Numbered from the stretch's first letter, positions 55,292 through 64,000 are shown. The stretch: DNA of 64,000 nucleotides from Chryseobacterium camelliae (GCF_030818575.1 NZ_JAUTAL010000001.1:2170001-2234000), one strand, 5' to 3'. Notes: a model not told the origin generated them from the sequence alone. Program-made: numbers and translations.

Positions 55292-56067
55292 AAAAATATT
55301 TACATATTGTAATTATCGAAGATGAAGCTGCAACCGCAAGAAATCTTGAGTATATCCTGAAAGAAATCAACCCGGAAATCCAAATTGTGAAGACTTTACC
55401 AAGTATAGCAGAAGCAGTGGATTGGTTCAGATTAAACAATAGTGTTTATAATCTTATATTTTCAGACATAAGGCTTTCTGATGGGTTATCATTTGAAATC
55501 TTCAGACAGGTAAGCATAAAAAAACCCGTTATTTTTGTTACGGCATATAATGATTATGCTATCGAGGCCTTTCGTAACAACGGCATTGATTATGTGCTAA
55601 AACCTTTTGATGGAGAAGAAATACAGCGGACTTTACTTAAATATGACACGCTTATTGCTGATGATTCAAAAAATGGACAGGACAAAACAGAATTTCTACT
55701 AAAGGAGCTGCAATATACAACAAGGCAATATAAAAAATCCTTCCTTATTCATTACTGCGGCAGGCTTATCCCTGTTGACGCGGCTAAAATCAATTGGTTC
55801 CATACCGCAAATGAAATAGTATATGCACATATGGCTGATGGCAGACAATATGTAATGGAATATACCCTGGAACAGCTGGAACATGAGCTCGATCCTACTC
55901 TCTTTTTCCGGGCTAACCGCCAATTCATTATCAACAAGAATTCTGTAGATGCAGTAGAATATTTCTTTAATGGGAGACTGCTGGTCAAAATACATCCGCT
56001 ACCTCAGGAACAAATCCTTGTCAGTAAGGCAAAAGCGATGCATTTTAGAAAGTGGCTGGATCAATAA
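55288..56067 (+). CDS. LytTR response regulator
   Basis: A 259-residue regulator. Receiver domain: acidic pair IEDEAATARN, phospho-acceptor Asp60 in LIFSDIRLSDG, Thr in FVTAYNDYA and Lys105 in YVLKPFDG. The C-terminal LytTR DNA-binding domain is INWFHTANEIVYAHMADGRQ, then FFRANRQFIINKNSVDAVEY. The start overlaps the kinase stop (ATGA). A Spy-like gene and a hydrolase lipoprotein gene follow on the same strand and are the most likely targets. Confidence 0.92.
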   Translation: MKKYLHIVIIEDEAATARNLEYILKEINPEIQIVKTLPSIAEAVDWFRLNNSVYNLIFSDIRLSDGLSFEIFRQVSIKKPVIFVTAYNDYAIEAFRNNGIDYVLKPFDGEEIQRTLLKYDTLIADDSKNGQDKTEFLLKELQYTTRQYKKSFLIHYCGRLIPVDAAKINWFHTANEIVYAHMADGRQYVMEYTLEQLEHELDPTLFFRANRQFIINKNSVDAVEYFFNGRLLVKIHPLPQEQILVSKAKAMHFRKWLDQ

Positions 56068-56131
56068 TGAATTCACCCCGGAATTTAGCAGCCTCATCCT
56101 TTTTTATCTTAAAGGAACTAATTGTTCTTGT

Positions 56132-56139
56132 TACATTTG
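56132..56139 (+). promoter_or_regulatory. -7 box before the Spy-like gene
   Basis: TACATTTG matches TAnnTTTG, 27 bp upstream of ATG 56166. No -33 TTG at proper spacing, so it may need the LytTR activator. Confidence 0.4.
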
Positions 56140-56165
56140 TTTCATCAAAATTAAAATTTTCCAAG

Positions 56166-56549
56166 ATGATTTTAAAACAAAAACAATGGCCCATTCTTGT
56201 GACAGCATTTCTATGTATGACATTTGCAAATGTAACGGCACAGGCAAAAAAATTAAAGGACAGTACTCCCGAACAGCGTGCAAAGATGATGACGGAGTGG
56301 ATGACAGGTAAATTAGCATTAAATACCAAGCAAGTTGAGCAGGTCTCTGCTCTTAATCTTCAGTATGCCCAAAAGAATGACCCGATTCTGCAAAGTAATG
56401 AAGGTAAACTCGCTAAATTCAAAAAACTAAAAGCTTTACAGAAAGAAAAATCCAATGCGCTGAGCCAAATTCTGGATGCAGGACAATACAAGAAATATGA
56501 GGAAATTAAAGATCAGATGGTTCAACATATTAAAGACAAAAGAAAATGA
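56166..56549 (+). CDS. Spy/CpxP-like periplasmic protein
   Basis: A 127-residue exported helical protein. It has signal peptide WPILVTAFLCMTFANVTAQ, then the Spy-like pattern TPEQRAKMMTEWMTGKLALN, TKQVEQVSALNLQYAQKN and a Lys-rich final helix (QMVQHIKDKRK). Such proteins are envelope chaperones or stress sensors. The frame opens at 56052, inside the end of the LytTR gene, but ATG 56166 starts the signal peptide. Its stop overlaps the start of the hydrolase gene (ATGA), and together they make a likely LytTR-controlled unit. Confidence 0.78.
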   Translation: MILKQKQWPILVTAFLCMTFANVTAQAKKLKDSTPEQRAKMMTEWMTGKLALNTKQVEQVSALNLQYAQKNDPILQSNEGKLAKFKKLKALQKEKSNALSQILDAGQYKKYEEIKDQMVQHIKDKRK

Positions 56550-57625
56550 AAAAACTATTCTATCCATGGGTAATGATTTTTTTTATTACCACTTCTGCAT
56601 GCTCTCAAAGCACTAACGACACTGACGAAGCTGCTCCTATTCAGACAAAACTTGGCAACAGCTTTCAGGGACCTATTCAGAAACCGGCATCAGGATATGG
56701 CACAGACGGAAATTATGAAGTGGCCGAAATAGACTTTAGTAATCCACAGTATACGGGAACACAGGTTTCAATTTTCTATCCTAAAGGGATTACTTCTCCT
56801 CGACCTACTATATTCTTTTCACATCCCTTTGGTGGTGAGGATAAAGAATACAATATAGAGCTGTATAACTTTATTGCCAAAAAAGGTTATGTGGTAGTGT
56901 TTGTGCCTTATCGCACCATTGATATCAGTGTTGATCACCGTTACCAAACCCTGTGGGAAGGCTTCATAAAAGCTGCCGCAGATTATCCCAATATTATTGA
57001 TACTCAGAAAGTAGGCTTTATGGGGCATTCTTTCGGTGGTGGAGCAAGTATTGATCTTGCCTATAAAGCATTTACGGAAAAAGGCTGGGGGCAGAACGGG
57101 CGTTTTCTTTTTACTATGGCTCCATGGTATTCTTTTAACTGGAACAGCTCATTAAGTACCCAACAGCAATTGCAAAGTTTTCCTTCTAATACCAAAATGA
57201 TCACCCAAGTCTATGATGAAGATGATGTAAATGATCACAGGATGGCAATCGATATTTTTAAAAATATCAATATTTCTAATGCTGAAAAAGATTTCGTTTA
57301 TATTAAATCGTCCACTATTAACGGATATAATTATATAACGGACCACGCAATGCCAAGTTCCCGAAAAGTATTTGATGCGTTGGACTATTATGGTGTATAC
57401 CGTCTTTTGGATGCCATGATGGATTATAGTTTCAATGGGAACAGCAATGCTAAAAATGTTGCTTTAGGTAATGGTTCCGCTTCGCAGATTACCATGCCTT
57501 CCTATAGCGGTCAATCGATGGCTCCGCTTGAAGTTACAGATAATCCTACACCGAAATATCCACAAGGAAAATATCAGTTTCAATGTGGAGACAGTACCAA
57601 TCCACGAATTTCTTACTGTAATTAA
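56546..57625 (+). CDS. Alpha/beta hydrolase lipoprotein (dienelactone-hydrolase-like)
   Basis: A 359-residue exported hydrolase. The signal ends FFITTSACSQSTN with a lipobox Cys about 19. Oxyanion region FFSHPFGGEDKEY, nucleophile elbow VGFMGHSFGGGAS (Ser of GHSFG), an acidic segment VYDEDDVNDH and a His in YITDHAMPSS complete a catalytic triad of the dienelactone-hydrolase/PET-hydrolase type. The C-terminus holds a CxxxxxxxxxC pair (FQCGDSTNPRISYC) likely to form a disulfide. It overlaps the Spy-like gene stop by 4 bp. Substrate unknown, probably esters at the cell surface. Confidence 0.82.
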   Translation: MKKLFYPWVMIFFITTSACSQSTNDTDEAAPIQTKLGNSFQGPIQKPASGYGTDGNYEVAEIDFSNPQYTGTQVSIFYPKGITSPRPTIFFSHPFGGEDKEYNIELYNFIAKKGYVVVFVPYRTIDISVDHRYQTLWEGFIKAAADYPNIIDTQKVGFMGHSFGGGASIDLAYKAFTEKGWGQNGRFLFTMAPWYSFNWNSSLSTQQQLQSFPSNTKMITQVYDEDDVNDHRMAIDIFKNINISNAEKDFVYIKSSTINGYNYITDHAMPSSRKVFDALDYYGVYRLLDAMMDYSFNGNSNAKNVALGNGSASQITMPSYSGQSMAPLEVTDNPTPKYPQGKYQFQCGDSTNPRISYCN

Positions 57626-57719
57626 AACATAAAGCATAGCTTTCTGGAAGAACATGAACGGTAAAGAAAGATAAAAAAGGCTTCCCATTGTATGGCAAGT
57701 CTTTTTAGTGACGAGAAGG

Positions 57720-57815
57720 CTACTGCAAATAAATGCATCCAGTTTCCCTACGATATTGACACTATCCCATGAAGTGTGTAAGTTAAAAAGTTTGTGAGAT
57801 ACTACCTCTTTTTTC
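57720..57815. other. Junction with possible foreign IS end
   Basis: GACACTATCCCATGAAGTGT at 57758-57777, followed by GTAAGTTAAAAAG, resembles terminal inverted repeats of IS256-type elements. The opposite end was not found. It abuts the broken 3' end of the IS3 orfB. Confidence 0.35.
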
Positions 57816-57825
57816 ATTATAGATT

Positions 57826-58540
57826 TCAACTGTTTCTTATTATTTGTTTCATAATAGGCAAGTCTTTATTGTACTTATCAATATTGAATTCTTGTTTTAA
57901 AATACCGTTTATTCTTTCGGACACAGCATTTTCATACGGATCAGCGTTTTGTGTCATACTTGGTTTTATTCTGTTTTTGCTTAATACTTTTTGATATTCA
58001 TTGGCACAATATTGCAGTCCTCTATCGGAATGATGTATCAAAATTAAATCCTTGTTTTTTCTTTGTTTTATAGCTAATCTTAATGCGACCAAACTACTTT
58101 CTGTATTTAAATTATCAGATACATTTTAACCGACGATCTTTTTAGAATAGGCATCTGTTATCAGACTTAGGTAACAAGGTTTGTCTCTTTTCCCTATATA
58201 AGTTATATCAGACACCCAGACTTGTTCAGGCTTGTTTATTTCCGGATCTATTATTTGGTTTGGTGTATTTTCTAAAACGATGCGAGTTTGTGGTGATATG
58301 ATAAGAACGTTTTGAAATGATTAGTAAATGATTAGTTCTAAGGATATCAATAAATTTATCTCGGCCAATTTTTAATGCTTTTAAGTCTTGATGTAATAAA
58401 TAATATAACTTTTTGGATCCGATTCTAGGCATTTGCTGTCTAATTTCTAAAACCATATCAATAACCAGCCGGGCTTTGTTTTGCTTGTTAAAACGACGTT
58501 TTATTTTTCTATAATAAACCTGTCTGTCTATCCCGAACAA
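57826..58540 (-). pseudogene. IS3 transposase orfB, frameshifted and truncated
   Basis: The first part (58540-58226) is the N-terminal HTH_21 region (CTLFGIDRQVYYRKIKRRFN, MPRIGSKKLYYLLHQDLKAL). Near 58250 the frame shifts, and the DDE domain continues as [20 protein letters not shown]. An in-frame TAA lies at 58128-58126, after which HHSDRGLQYCANEYQKVL and ENAVSERINGILKQEFNID supply the second Asp and the Glu. The end (NNKRLHxSL region) is missing after 57826. All three catalytic residues can be seen but not in one reading frame. Confidence 0.88.
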
Positions 58541-58554
58541 AGTACAGGCAAACT

Positions 58555-58989
58555 TTATTGTTTGTTATTCTTTTTCTTTAAAATGGTCGATTGTTCGGGA
58601 GGTAAGTTTTTTCTGATGTCGATTTTATACTCTTGTTCGGCAATATCAATCATCATATCAAAGATGATGGCTTTGTTATCGGCTACAAAAGCTTGCCTTT
58701 CCAAAAGAGCTTTTTGCTTTTCTAATAATTTAACTTGAGCTTCAAGTTCCATTATTTTTTGTTCGGGTGACTTTGGCATATTAGATGGGTTTTGATTCTC
58801 CCAATCAAAGTTACCGAATTTCCTAAGCCATTCTACAACTGTTTTCCTACTTTGAACACCATAAGTCCTGGTTGCTTCAGAAATAGAAAGCCCGCCTGTT
58901 TCTATTTCTTGGACTATTTGAAGCTTTAAAGACACCGAATAGTCTTTTTGGGTTCGCTTCAAATAGCGATTTTCTTGATTGTTTTCCAT
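58555..58989 (-). CDS. IS3 transposase orfA
   Basis: A 144-residue DNA-binding protein. It has an N-terminal HTH (KDYSVSLKLQIVQEIETGGL, SISEATRTYGVQSRKTVVEW) and a leucine-zipper helix (IMELEAQVKLLEKQKALLER). It normally joins orfB by -1 frameshifting, but orfB is broken downstream, so this alone cannot transpose. Intact frame. Confidence 0.88.
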   Translation of the reverse strand: MENNQENRYLKRTQKDYSVSLKLQIVQEIETGGLSISEATRTYGVQSRKTVVEWLRKFGNFDWENQNPSNMPKSPEQKIMELEAQVKLLEKQKALLERQAFVADNKAIIFDMMIDIAEQEYKIDIRKNLPPEQSTILKKKNNKQ

Positions 58990-59036
58990 AAAAATAAAAA
59001 TTTGTGTATCGCTATTTCAGGACAGGACACTTGAAT

Positions 59037-59476
59037 AATAAAAAAGCGTTTGTTTATTTTGTCCATTACTTTTTCTATTGAAATTCGACTATGATCAATC
59101 AATACAGTAAAATAATATCCGTAAGTAGTGATCAGAAAATTAGCTCATATTTTCAGTATTGGTTTTAAATCTTTAGGTAGTTAAATTGTATGGAGGCACA
59201 GTCTGCGGTCTGTACCTTATTTCATGCCAAATAGGCAAGAATGCTATCCTGAAGATTTATGTATTATTTATTGAAAATATAGAACGCTGTAATTGGTTTA
59301 TCAGTGTTGTCAGCCATTTAAAAAAAATACATGCCGCCATACATCTGAATTTTGTAATTAGCCCTTGCTTTTACTTTTTTGTTTGTATCCATTATATTTC
59401 CCATTTCTATCACTGGCGGTAGAAAGGGCTCAATTACTTTCTTTAAATTTTTATCGCATTCTTTAACCGGAGAATT
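59037..59476. other. Intergenic region between IS and AraC gene
   Basis: About 440 bp, AT-rich. A 78-codon plus-strand frame at 59186-59422 has no recognisable domain and is not called. No repeats were seen. Confidence 0.4.
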
Positions 59477-60322
59477 CTAACCCTGCATTTCTTTTCGTAT
59501 TTCTCTCATCCCTTTTCCAAAGTGGTTTTTCATTATTCTATTGAGATGGCTACTGTCTGTAAACCCCAATTCAAGGGCGATTTCTTGTATAGGAGTATCA
59601 CTGAATTTTGCTCTTGATTGAGCAATCCTCAGCTTGGATTTCAATACATAATCCTGAAACCGCTCCGAGGCATTCCGTTTAAAGTATTCGCTAAAATAAG
59701 TTTCCGAGATATGGAATTTTTGAGACAGGTATTTGACTGATAATTTTTCAGCATCAAGAATATTAAAGCTGATGAAGTTGAGCAGATCGACAAATTTTTC
59801 ATCATTGAATGTCCTTCCATCCCAATTGCGCTGTTGGATATTCCGACAGATGACGGCCAGTACTGAAACCAGTGTGTTTTGAATGATAAATGAAGAACAG
59901 ATGTCTTTCCTGCTATATTCATAAAGTATCACGTCCAAAAGCCTTTTAAGCTGTTTTTTATCATCGTCATCTTCAATCAGCTCACCTGAAAGATGATTAT
60001 GGTTGCCCATAATGAAATTCAGCCTGTTGAACCAGCAACTATAATCCACCTGGTTATTGGTATTGGAAGCAAAATAATTTCCGGTGAAACGTACGAACAA
60101 AAACGTTGTCGTTTCTTTGATAATATATTGGTGGCATTTTGCCGTTGGCAGCAAAAAAATACCGTTTTCCTTATATGGATAATCTACATAGTTCACACTA
60201 TGAAAGCCTTTACCATCTAGTATGTAAGCAAGTTCAAAGAAATTGTTTTTACGGCTTCTATGCTGCCATTCGTCATACTCGGCAATTTCAATCGCAAAAG
60301 TATCATGTATCTGTTCCATCAC
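59477..60322 (-). CDS. AraC-family transcriptional regulator
   Basis: A 281-residue regulator. The N-terminal cupin-like sensing domain (EYDEWQHRSRKNNFFELAYI, PYKENGIFLLPTAKCHQYII) is followed by the C-terminal AraC double HTH (LSVKYLSQKFHISETYFSEY, TPIQEIALELGFTDSSHLNR) ending HFGKGMREIRKEMQG. It is divergent from two MDR oxidoreductase genes and probably activates them in response to a small molecule. Complete length. Confidence 0.9.
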   Translation of the reverse strand: MMEQIHDTFAIEIAEYDEWQHRSRKNNFFELAYILDGKGFHSVNYVDYPYKENGIFLLPTAKCHQYIIKETTTFLFVRFTGNYFASNTNNQVDYSCWFNRLNFIMGNHNHLSGELIEDDDDKKQLKRLLDVILYEYSRKDICSSFIIQNTLVSVLAVICRNIQQRNWDGRTFNDEKFVDLLNFISFNILDAEKLSVKYLSQKFHISETYFSEYFKRNASERFQDYVLKSKLRIAQSRAKFSDTPIQEIALELGFTDSSHLNRIMKNHFGKGMREIRKEMQG

Positions 60323-60449
60323 ACTAAGATAAAAAATATTTCATCTCCTGTGCGCATATCCAATCACGATACTGTTTTATCCTATCTTCTTACGGCAATA
60401 GAAAAAACTGTCAGTCTAACTTTGTATTCGTAATTTTAACATTAATTCA

Positions 60450-61451
60450 ATGATGGAAGCGATCGTAGTGAACTGTTTTGGGAAGCCGGAAAACACATTT
60501 CAGGCAATAAGGCTTCCTATCCCACATATAAACGACGATGAAGTACTGATAAAAGTAAAAGCGACATCTGTAAATCCCATCGACTATAAAATAAGAAGTG
60601 GCGATTTACCGCACCTGGTTCCGTCCTTCCCCGCGATCCTGCATGGTGATGTTTCAGGTATTGTTGAAAAGACCGGTACAAATGTCAGGAAATTTCAGGC
60701 GGGAGATTATGTATATGGATGCATCGGCGGTGTAGTGGGAATTAATGGTGCATTGGCTGAATACACAACAGCAGATTACAGATTACTATCTAAAATGCCT
60801 AATGGAATGAGCTTTACCGAAGCGGCGGCTGTTCCTTTAGTAGGCATCACCGCATACGAAGCCATTTTTCAAAGGGCCAAAATTGTTCCGGGACAAAAAG
60901 TTTTGATATATGGAGGTGTAGGCGGTGTAGGACATCTTGCCTTACAATTCGCAAAGTTTTTGGGAGCCAAAGTATATGCAACTATCTCTAACGACCAACA
61001 GGATGGGATTGCTAAAAAATTAGGAGCGGACTATACGATTGATTACAGGAAAGAAACTGTTGAGGATTTTGTCAATAAACATACAGAAGGAAAAGGGTTT
61101 GATATGGTGTTTGATACCATAGGAAATCAGCATCTCGCAAACAGCTTTGAAGCTGTAAAAAGGAAAGGTACCGTAATAACAACCGTATCACTCGATAAAA
61201 TTGATCTATCGCTCATCCACGAAAAGGCACTGACGCTCCATACTGTCTATATGATTATCCCTATACTCTACAATGATGAAGACGGTAAAAAGGAACACGG
61301 CGCGATTTTAAGGCACATAACAGAACTGATGGAGCAAGGAAAAGTAATGCCTCTGATTGACCCCGTTAGCTTTACTTTACACGAAATTGCCCAGGCACAC
61401 ATTTATGCCGAAAGCGGAAAAAGTACTGGCAAAATAGTTATCAGGGTATAA
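60450..61451 (+). CDS. MDR-family NADP-dependent oxidoreductase
   Basis: A 333-residue quinone oxidoreductase-like enzyme of the medium-chain dehydrogenase/reductase superfamily, without catalytic zinc ligands. The GroES-like N-terminal domain has KATSVNPIDYKIRSGDLPHL and FPAILHGDVSGIVEKTGTNV. The Rossmann fold has VLIYGGVGGVGHLALQFAKF. The C-terminal AQAHIYAESGKSTGKIVIRV is typical. It probably reduces quinones or enals with NADPH. The frame carries two initial ATGs, the first at 60450. It is followed 31 bp later by a second MDR gene that is frameshifted. Confidence 0.9.
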   Translation: MMEAIVVNCFGKPENTFQAIRLPIPHINDDEVLIKVKATSVNPIDYKIRSGDLPHLVPSFPAILHGDVSGIVEKTGTNVRKFQAGDYVYGCIGGVVGINGALAEYTTADYRLLSKMPNGMSFTEAAAVPLVGITAYEAIFQRAKIVPGQKVLIYGGVGGVGHLALQFAKFLGAKVYATISNDQQDGIAKKLGADYTIDYRKETVEDFVNKHTEGKGFDMVFDTIGNQHLANSFEAVKRKGTVITTVSLDKIDLSLIHEKALTLHTVYMIIPILYNDEDGKKEHGAILRHITELMEQGKVMPLIDPVSFTLHEIAQAHIYAESGKSTGKIVIRV

Positions 61452-61482
61452 GGTGTAACCCTAGACGATAAATTAAAAATAT

Positions 61483-62497
61483 ATGAAAGCTGTACAATTA
61501 GACCAATTCGGAATAAAGAACTTAAAGGTAAAAGAAATCGCGAAACCAAGCCCCAAGCGTGGTGAGGTTTTGGTAAGGATAAAAGCCGTATCGCTCAACT
61601 ACCTCGATGTTTTATTGACAAGTGGCAATTTCTATAAAGGCTTGCCTAACCTTCCTTACATACCTGTATCAGACGGGGCGGGAGTTATTGAAGCATTGGG
61701 AGAAGAAGTAAGCGGATGGAAGGTTGGTGACCGTGTAGCGGTCCAGTATGTACAGAACTGGACCAGAGGTGATTTTCAAAAAGAATACAATATAAGGGTT
61801 GCATGGCAAACGCAAGGTGTTTTGGCAGAATATGTATGCCTGCCCCAGTATGGTATTGTAAAAGCACCTGACAATTTAAGTTTTGAAGAAATCTCTACAT
61901 TACCTATAGCTGCCGTAACAGCATGGCACGCATTAATAAATCAGGCCAATCTGCATGTTGGGCAGACTGTACTGACACAAGGCACAGGTGGGGGTTTCCA
62001 TTTTTGCATTGCAATTGGCTAAAGCAGCCGGAGCAAAAGTGATTGCTACGACCAGCAGTAAAGAGAAAGAGCAAAAATTAATGGAACTTGGAGCAGATGC
62101 CGTCATCAATTATACGAAATATCCTGAATGGCACAAAGAAGTTTTGCGTCTCAATAGCGGAGAGGGTGTAGATGTTACATTGGATATTGCCGGTACGAAA
62201 ACTATTGCCCAATCCTTACTCTCACTCAAAGAAAATGCCTATTTGGCAACTGCCGGATTTATATCAGGTTCGGCATTACCTATTGATATCCACAAACATT
62301 CCATCAATATGTCCTTTATACGTATTCAGGGGTTAGCTACGGGAAGTGCAGAAAGTTTTACAAAAATGAACCGTGCCATCGAGCTAAACAATATTCATCC
62401 CGTTGTTGATACGGTTTATAAGATAGAGGAAGTTAAAGAAGCATTTAAAAGGATAGAGAAAGGAGATATGGTTGGTAAAATAGTTATTTCCATATAA
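61483..62497 (+). pseudogene. Second MDR oxidoreductase, split by a frameshift
   Basis: Two overlapping frames (61483-62022 and 61988-62497) together encode one ~338-residue alcohol dehydrogenase/quinone reductase: NQANLHVGQTVLTQGTGG continues in the other frame as GVSIFALQLAKAAGAKVIAT. The shift is one extra G in a run of five G at 61990-61994; four G would restore the GTGGVS motif. Both halves otherwise look normal (KAVSLNYLDVLLTSGNFYKG, IPVSDGAGVIEALGEEV, VDTVYKIEEVKEAFKRIEKG). A sequencing error or real lesion cannot be separated here. Confidence 0.85.
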
Positions 62498-62576
62498 TAA
62501 CCAGTCTTCCAATTCAAAAACTTCTCTTAATATCATGCGGCAAAACTATGAAATGTATATTCAAATTCGACTCTGA

Positions 62577-62762
62577 TCAATGAGCTATACCATGTTCTAT
62601 TTTGTGGTTGCCTCTTTGATCACTACAAGCCTGAATTTTCTGTTCTCTTTTCCTCGCCTTGTAAGCTCTGCTAGAAAATTTATACTTAGTTGTAGTTGTT
62701 TTTGCAATGAAATCATTTCGGCAATATTCACAAATAGCCTTAATCTTAAAATTTGAACTCAT
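62577..62762 (-). pseudogene. Excisionase-like protein, degraded fragment
   Basis: A 61-codon remnant that resembles the N-terminus of Bacteroidota mobile-element excisionase/HTH proteins: SSNFKIKAICEYCRNDFIAK (a zinc-ribbon CxxC start), then TTTTKYKFSSRAYKARKREQ. The second CxxC of the ribbon is lost, and the helix-turn-helix half is absent. It marks old mobile DNA next to the HipA gene. Confidence 0.6.
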
Positions 62763-62859
62763 AATACATTATTTTTATGCGAGATTATCATTATCAGTGC
62801 AATAAGGCGCATTAAGATACCTTAAGTGACATGATTTCTCCCCGGTTAAAAAAAATAAA

Positions 62860-63310
62860 ATATTATTACTTAGAGGGGCAAATAAGGGGCAAACTTTAAC
62901 AAAACAGTTCAAAACCAATAAAACTGCCTAAAAACTTAAAAAGCATTATAGTATTGATTTACAAATAGTTGCTCTATTTTATTTTGTTTTATCTGTTCTT
63001 TTTATTTCCCGATACAGTATCTAAAGAAGTGTTTATTAATGGTAGTTTACACAATCTAAGGTGTACAAAAGTGGTACAGAATTAAGATGCTGCAACATCT
63101 TTTTTTTCTACATTTTCGCACGAATCTCGTCATGTTAAGTATTTGCAAACCAATATTTTACAACATTTCACGATAAATTTAAAAGTACATTTGTACTACT
63201 TTTGTACACCTCCAACCTTATAAAATACTATAAATTAGTCAATTAATATTTCCCAAATACTACAATGATAATTGATAGATTTCGCCTGTACACCTCAATT
63301 TTTATCTATT
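62860..63310. repeat. Repeat-rich AT region (possible attachment region)
   Basis: GGGGCAAA occurs twice (about 62876-62893). A perfect 13-bp inverted repeat, GGTGTACAAAAGT at 63060-63072 and ACTTTTGTACACC at 63198-63210, has a further GTACACCTC at about 63289. Short iterated sites beside an excisionase fragment resemble recombinase arm sites, but no integrase gene is present in the window. No ORF is supported from 62763 to 63361. Confidence 0.5.
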
Positions 63311-63361
63311 GTTGGGGCGAAAATATTTTACAACTCTAACAAGAATAGCTCAAATTTTCTA

Positions 63362-64000
63362 TTAAAATGTTTTAATCAATTTTGTTATTAATTCTCTTTT
63401 AGATTTACTAACTCCAAAATCTTTTGACAGATTTGACCATTTACTAAGTGCAGAACTTGTTTGCTCAATAACATTCTCTAAAAATTCTTTTGATAGTTTG
63501 GCTTCCCTTCCTAATTTAATCAGATGCTTGAAGGTTATATTTCGTCCTTCTCCCATTACCATAGTGCTTTGTTCGCCACCTGGTCCAGATGAGAAAGTAA
63601 GGTCGTAAGCGGGTGACAATTTCCATTCTCCAAATTCATTCATTAGAAACGAAAAGTTCTTAGCATGGTCGTCTCTATTGTGTGCCATCACATTGAAAAC
63701 TGCTAACCGAAACATTTTTTCTACCTCTCGAATATCCTTGGTTAAAACACTCGTCAATGATAATAAATCTTCATAATCAAGAGATGGAAACCTAAAATTA
63801 CTGTGAACGAGTCCACTCACCGTATGCATATGGAGACGCTGATTTCCTTCTCTATCAAAACGCTTTACAGCAAAATAGCCATTCCCTTTCTGTGAAGGAA
63901 ACAAATGAACTTCAGGCATTTTAATTCCAGCATCTACAGCCATTAAAGCGTAAGTATATTCTATCGCTCCCGCATCTTTTCCATCTAATGAGTTTGGAAA
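63362..64000 (-). CDS. HipA-like kinase, C-terminal part (5' end outside window)
   Basis: 213 residues of a HipA-family Ser/Thr kinase toxin are visible; the frame is open to the window end (FPNSLDGKDAGAIEYTYALM). Kinase features: GYFAVKRFDREG, the catalytic loop FNVMAHNRDDHAKNFSFLM (Asp in NRDDHAKN) and the metal-binding ELxPAYDLTFS motif as WKLSPAYDLTFSSG. The C-terminal helices are complete. HipA-like toxins phosphorylate tRNA synthetases or other targets, and a HipB or XRE antitoxin gene normally lies just upstream, which would be beyond the edge. Confidence 0.88.
   Translation of the reverse strand, partial: FPNSLDGKDAGAIEYTYALMAVDAGIKMPEVHLFPSQKGNGYFAVKRFDREGNQRLHMHTVSGLVHSNFRFPSLDYEDLLSLTSVLTKDIREVEKMFRLAVFNVMAHNRDDHAKNFSFLMNEFGEWKLSPAYDLTFSSGPGGEQSTMVMGEGRNITFKHLIKLGREAKLSKEFLENVIEQTSSALSKWSNLSKDFGVSKSKRELITKLIKTF

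Larger units (their letters stand above)
57826..59036 (-). mobile_element. Decayed IS3-family insertion sequence
   Basis: Contains orfA (58555-58989) and a broken orfB (57826-58540). The orfA-side end is TGTCCTGTCCTGAAATAGCG on the minus strand, reading down from about 59030; no matching inverted end is found beyond 57826, so the orfB-side terminus is lost. OrfB has a frameshift, a nonsense codon and a truncated end, so the element is not mobile alone. Confidence 0.8.

Noticed and set aside
57464..57829. Minus-strand 121-codon frame
   Set aside because: Mostly antisense to the hydrolase 3' end; the rest spans the IS junction. No domain is visible.

Overview
The window is from a Flavobacteriia chromosome, most likely Chryseobacterium or a close relative. 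The signs are Bacteroidota-style promoters (TTG / TAnnTTTG) with A-rich leaders instead of Shine-Dalgarno sequences, a type IX secretion C-terminal sorting domain, GLPGLI, DKNYY and DUF1826 proteins, several outer-membrane beta-barrel/TonB-type proteins, and a double-glycine leader peptide of the Chryseobacterium kind. No rRNA or tRNA gene was seen.

Layout. 1-3.0 kb: the 5' part of a secreted GH2 beta-galactosidase and a family IV esterase. 3.2-4.7 kb: XRE regulator divergent from a small GG-leader peptide, followed by a terminator and a GLPGLI protein. 4.8-6.2 kb: seven tandem ~204-213 bp palindrome-rich repeat units. 6.3-7.35 kb: an unrecognised helical protein and a minus-strand structured RNA with its own promoter and U-tract (6S-like rod). 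7.4-10.3 kb: a very AT-rich island with an XRE regulator, a reverse transcriptase (YVDD), a ~125 nt folded RNA closed by a perfect 13-bp stem, and a SLATT-type membrane protein. This is the most interesting locus in the window and looks like an RT-ncRNA-SLATT anti-phage system. 10.3-16.2 kb: an RND tripartite efflux operon with promoter and terminator. 16.7-21.7 kb: eight copies of a second hairpin-rich repeat, plus a ~590 bp direct duplication, surrounding a fatty-acid desaturase and mobA.

21.8-27.5 kb: a secreted protein, then fdhD, a small partner protein and a YdeP/FdhF-type molybdopterin oxidoreductase, which together with mobA make up a Mo-enzyme set. 27.7-34.1 kb: an iron/siderophore locus with an AraC regulator, two ABC exporter half-transporters, a siderophore-interacting reductase and a DUF1826 protein, with a 23-bp iron-box-like palindrome in the divergent promoter. 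34.2-39.3 kb: a PepSY membrane-protein fragment and a TonB siderophore-receptor fragment, both on the minus strand, separated by a plus-strand TPR-HTH regulator and a T9SS-secreted protein. This looks like a broken receptor operon, and the receptor fragment keeps the same iron-box half-site. 39.6-44.6 kb: a DKNYY lipoprotein, three tandem paralogous secreted C1q-like proteins, an anti-sigma-like fragment and an ECF sigma factor.

45.3-57.6 kb: a nitroreductase/HxlR divergent pair; a metallophosphoesterase whose last ~83 bp is repeated 2 kb downstream, on the far side of an epimerase-Crp gene pair; an outer-membrane beta-barrel operon; and a LytS/LytTR two-component pair followed by a Spy-like protein and a lipoprotein hydrolase. 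57.7-59.05 kb: a decayed IS3-family element. 59.5-62.5 kb: an AraC regulator divergent from two MDR oxidoreductases, the second frameshifted at a G5 run. 62.5-64 kb: an excisionase-like fragment, GTACACC repeats and the 3' part of a HipA-like kinase gene running off the end, which together suggest the edge of an old mobile element.

All functional calls come from reading motifs in the sequence and from knowledge of protein families. No database search or folding program was run.
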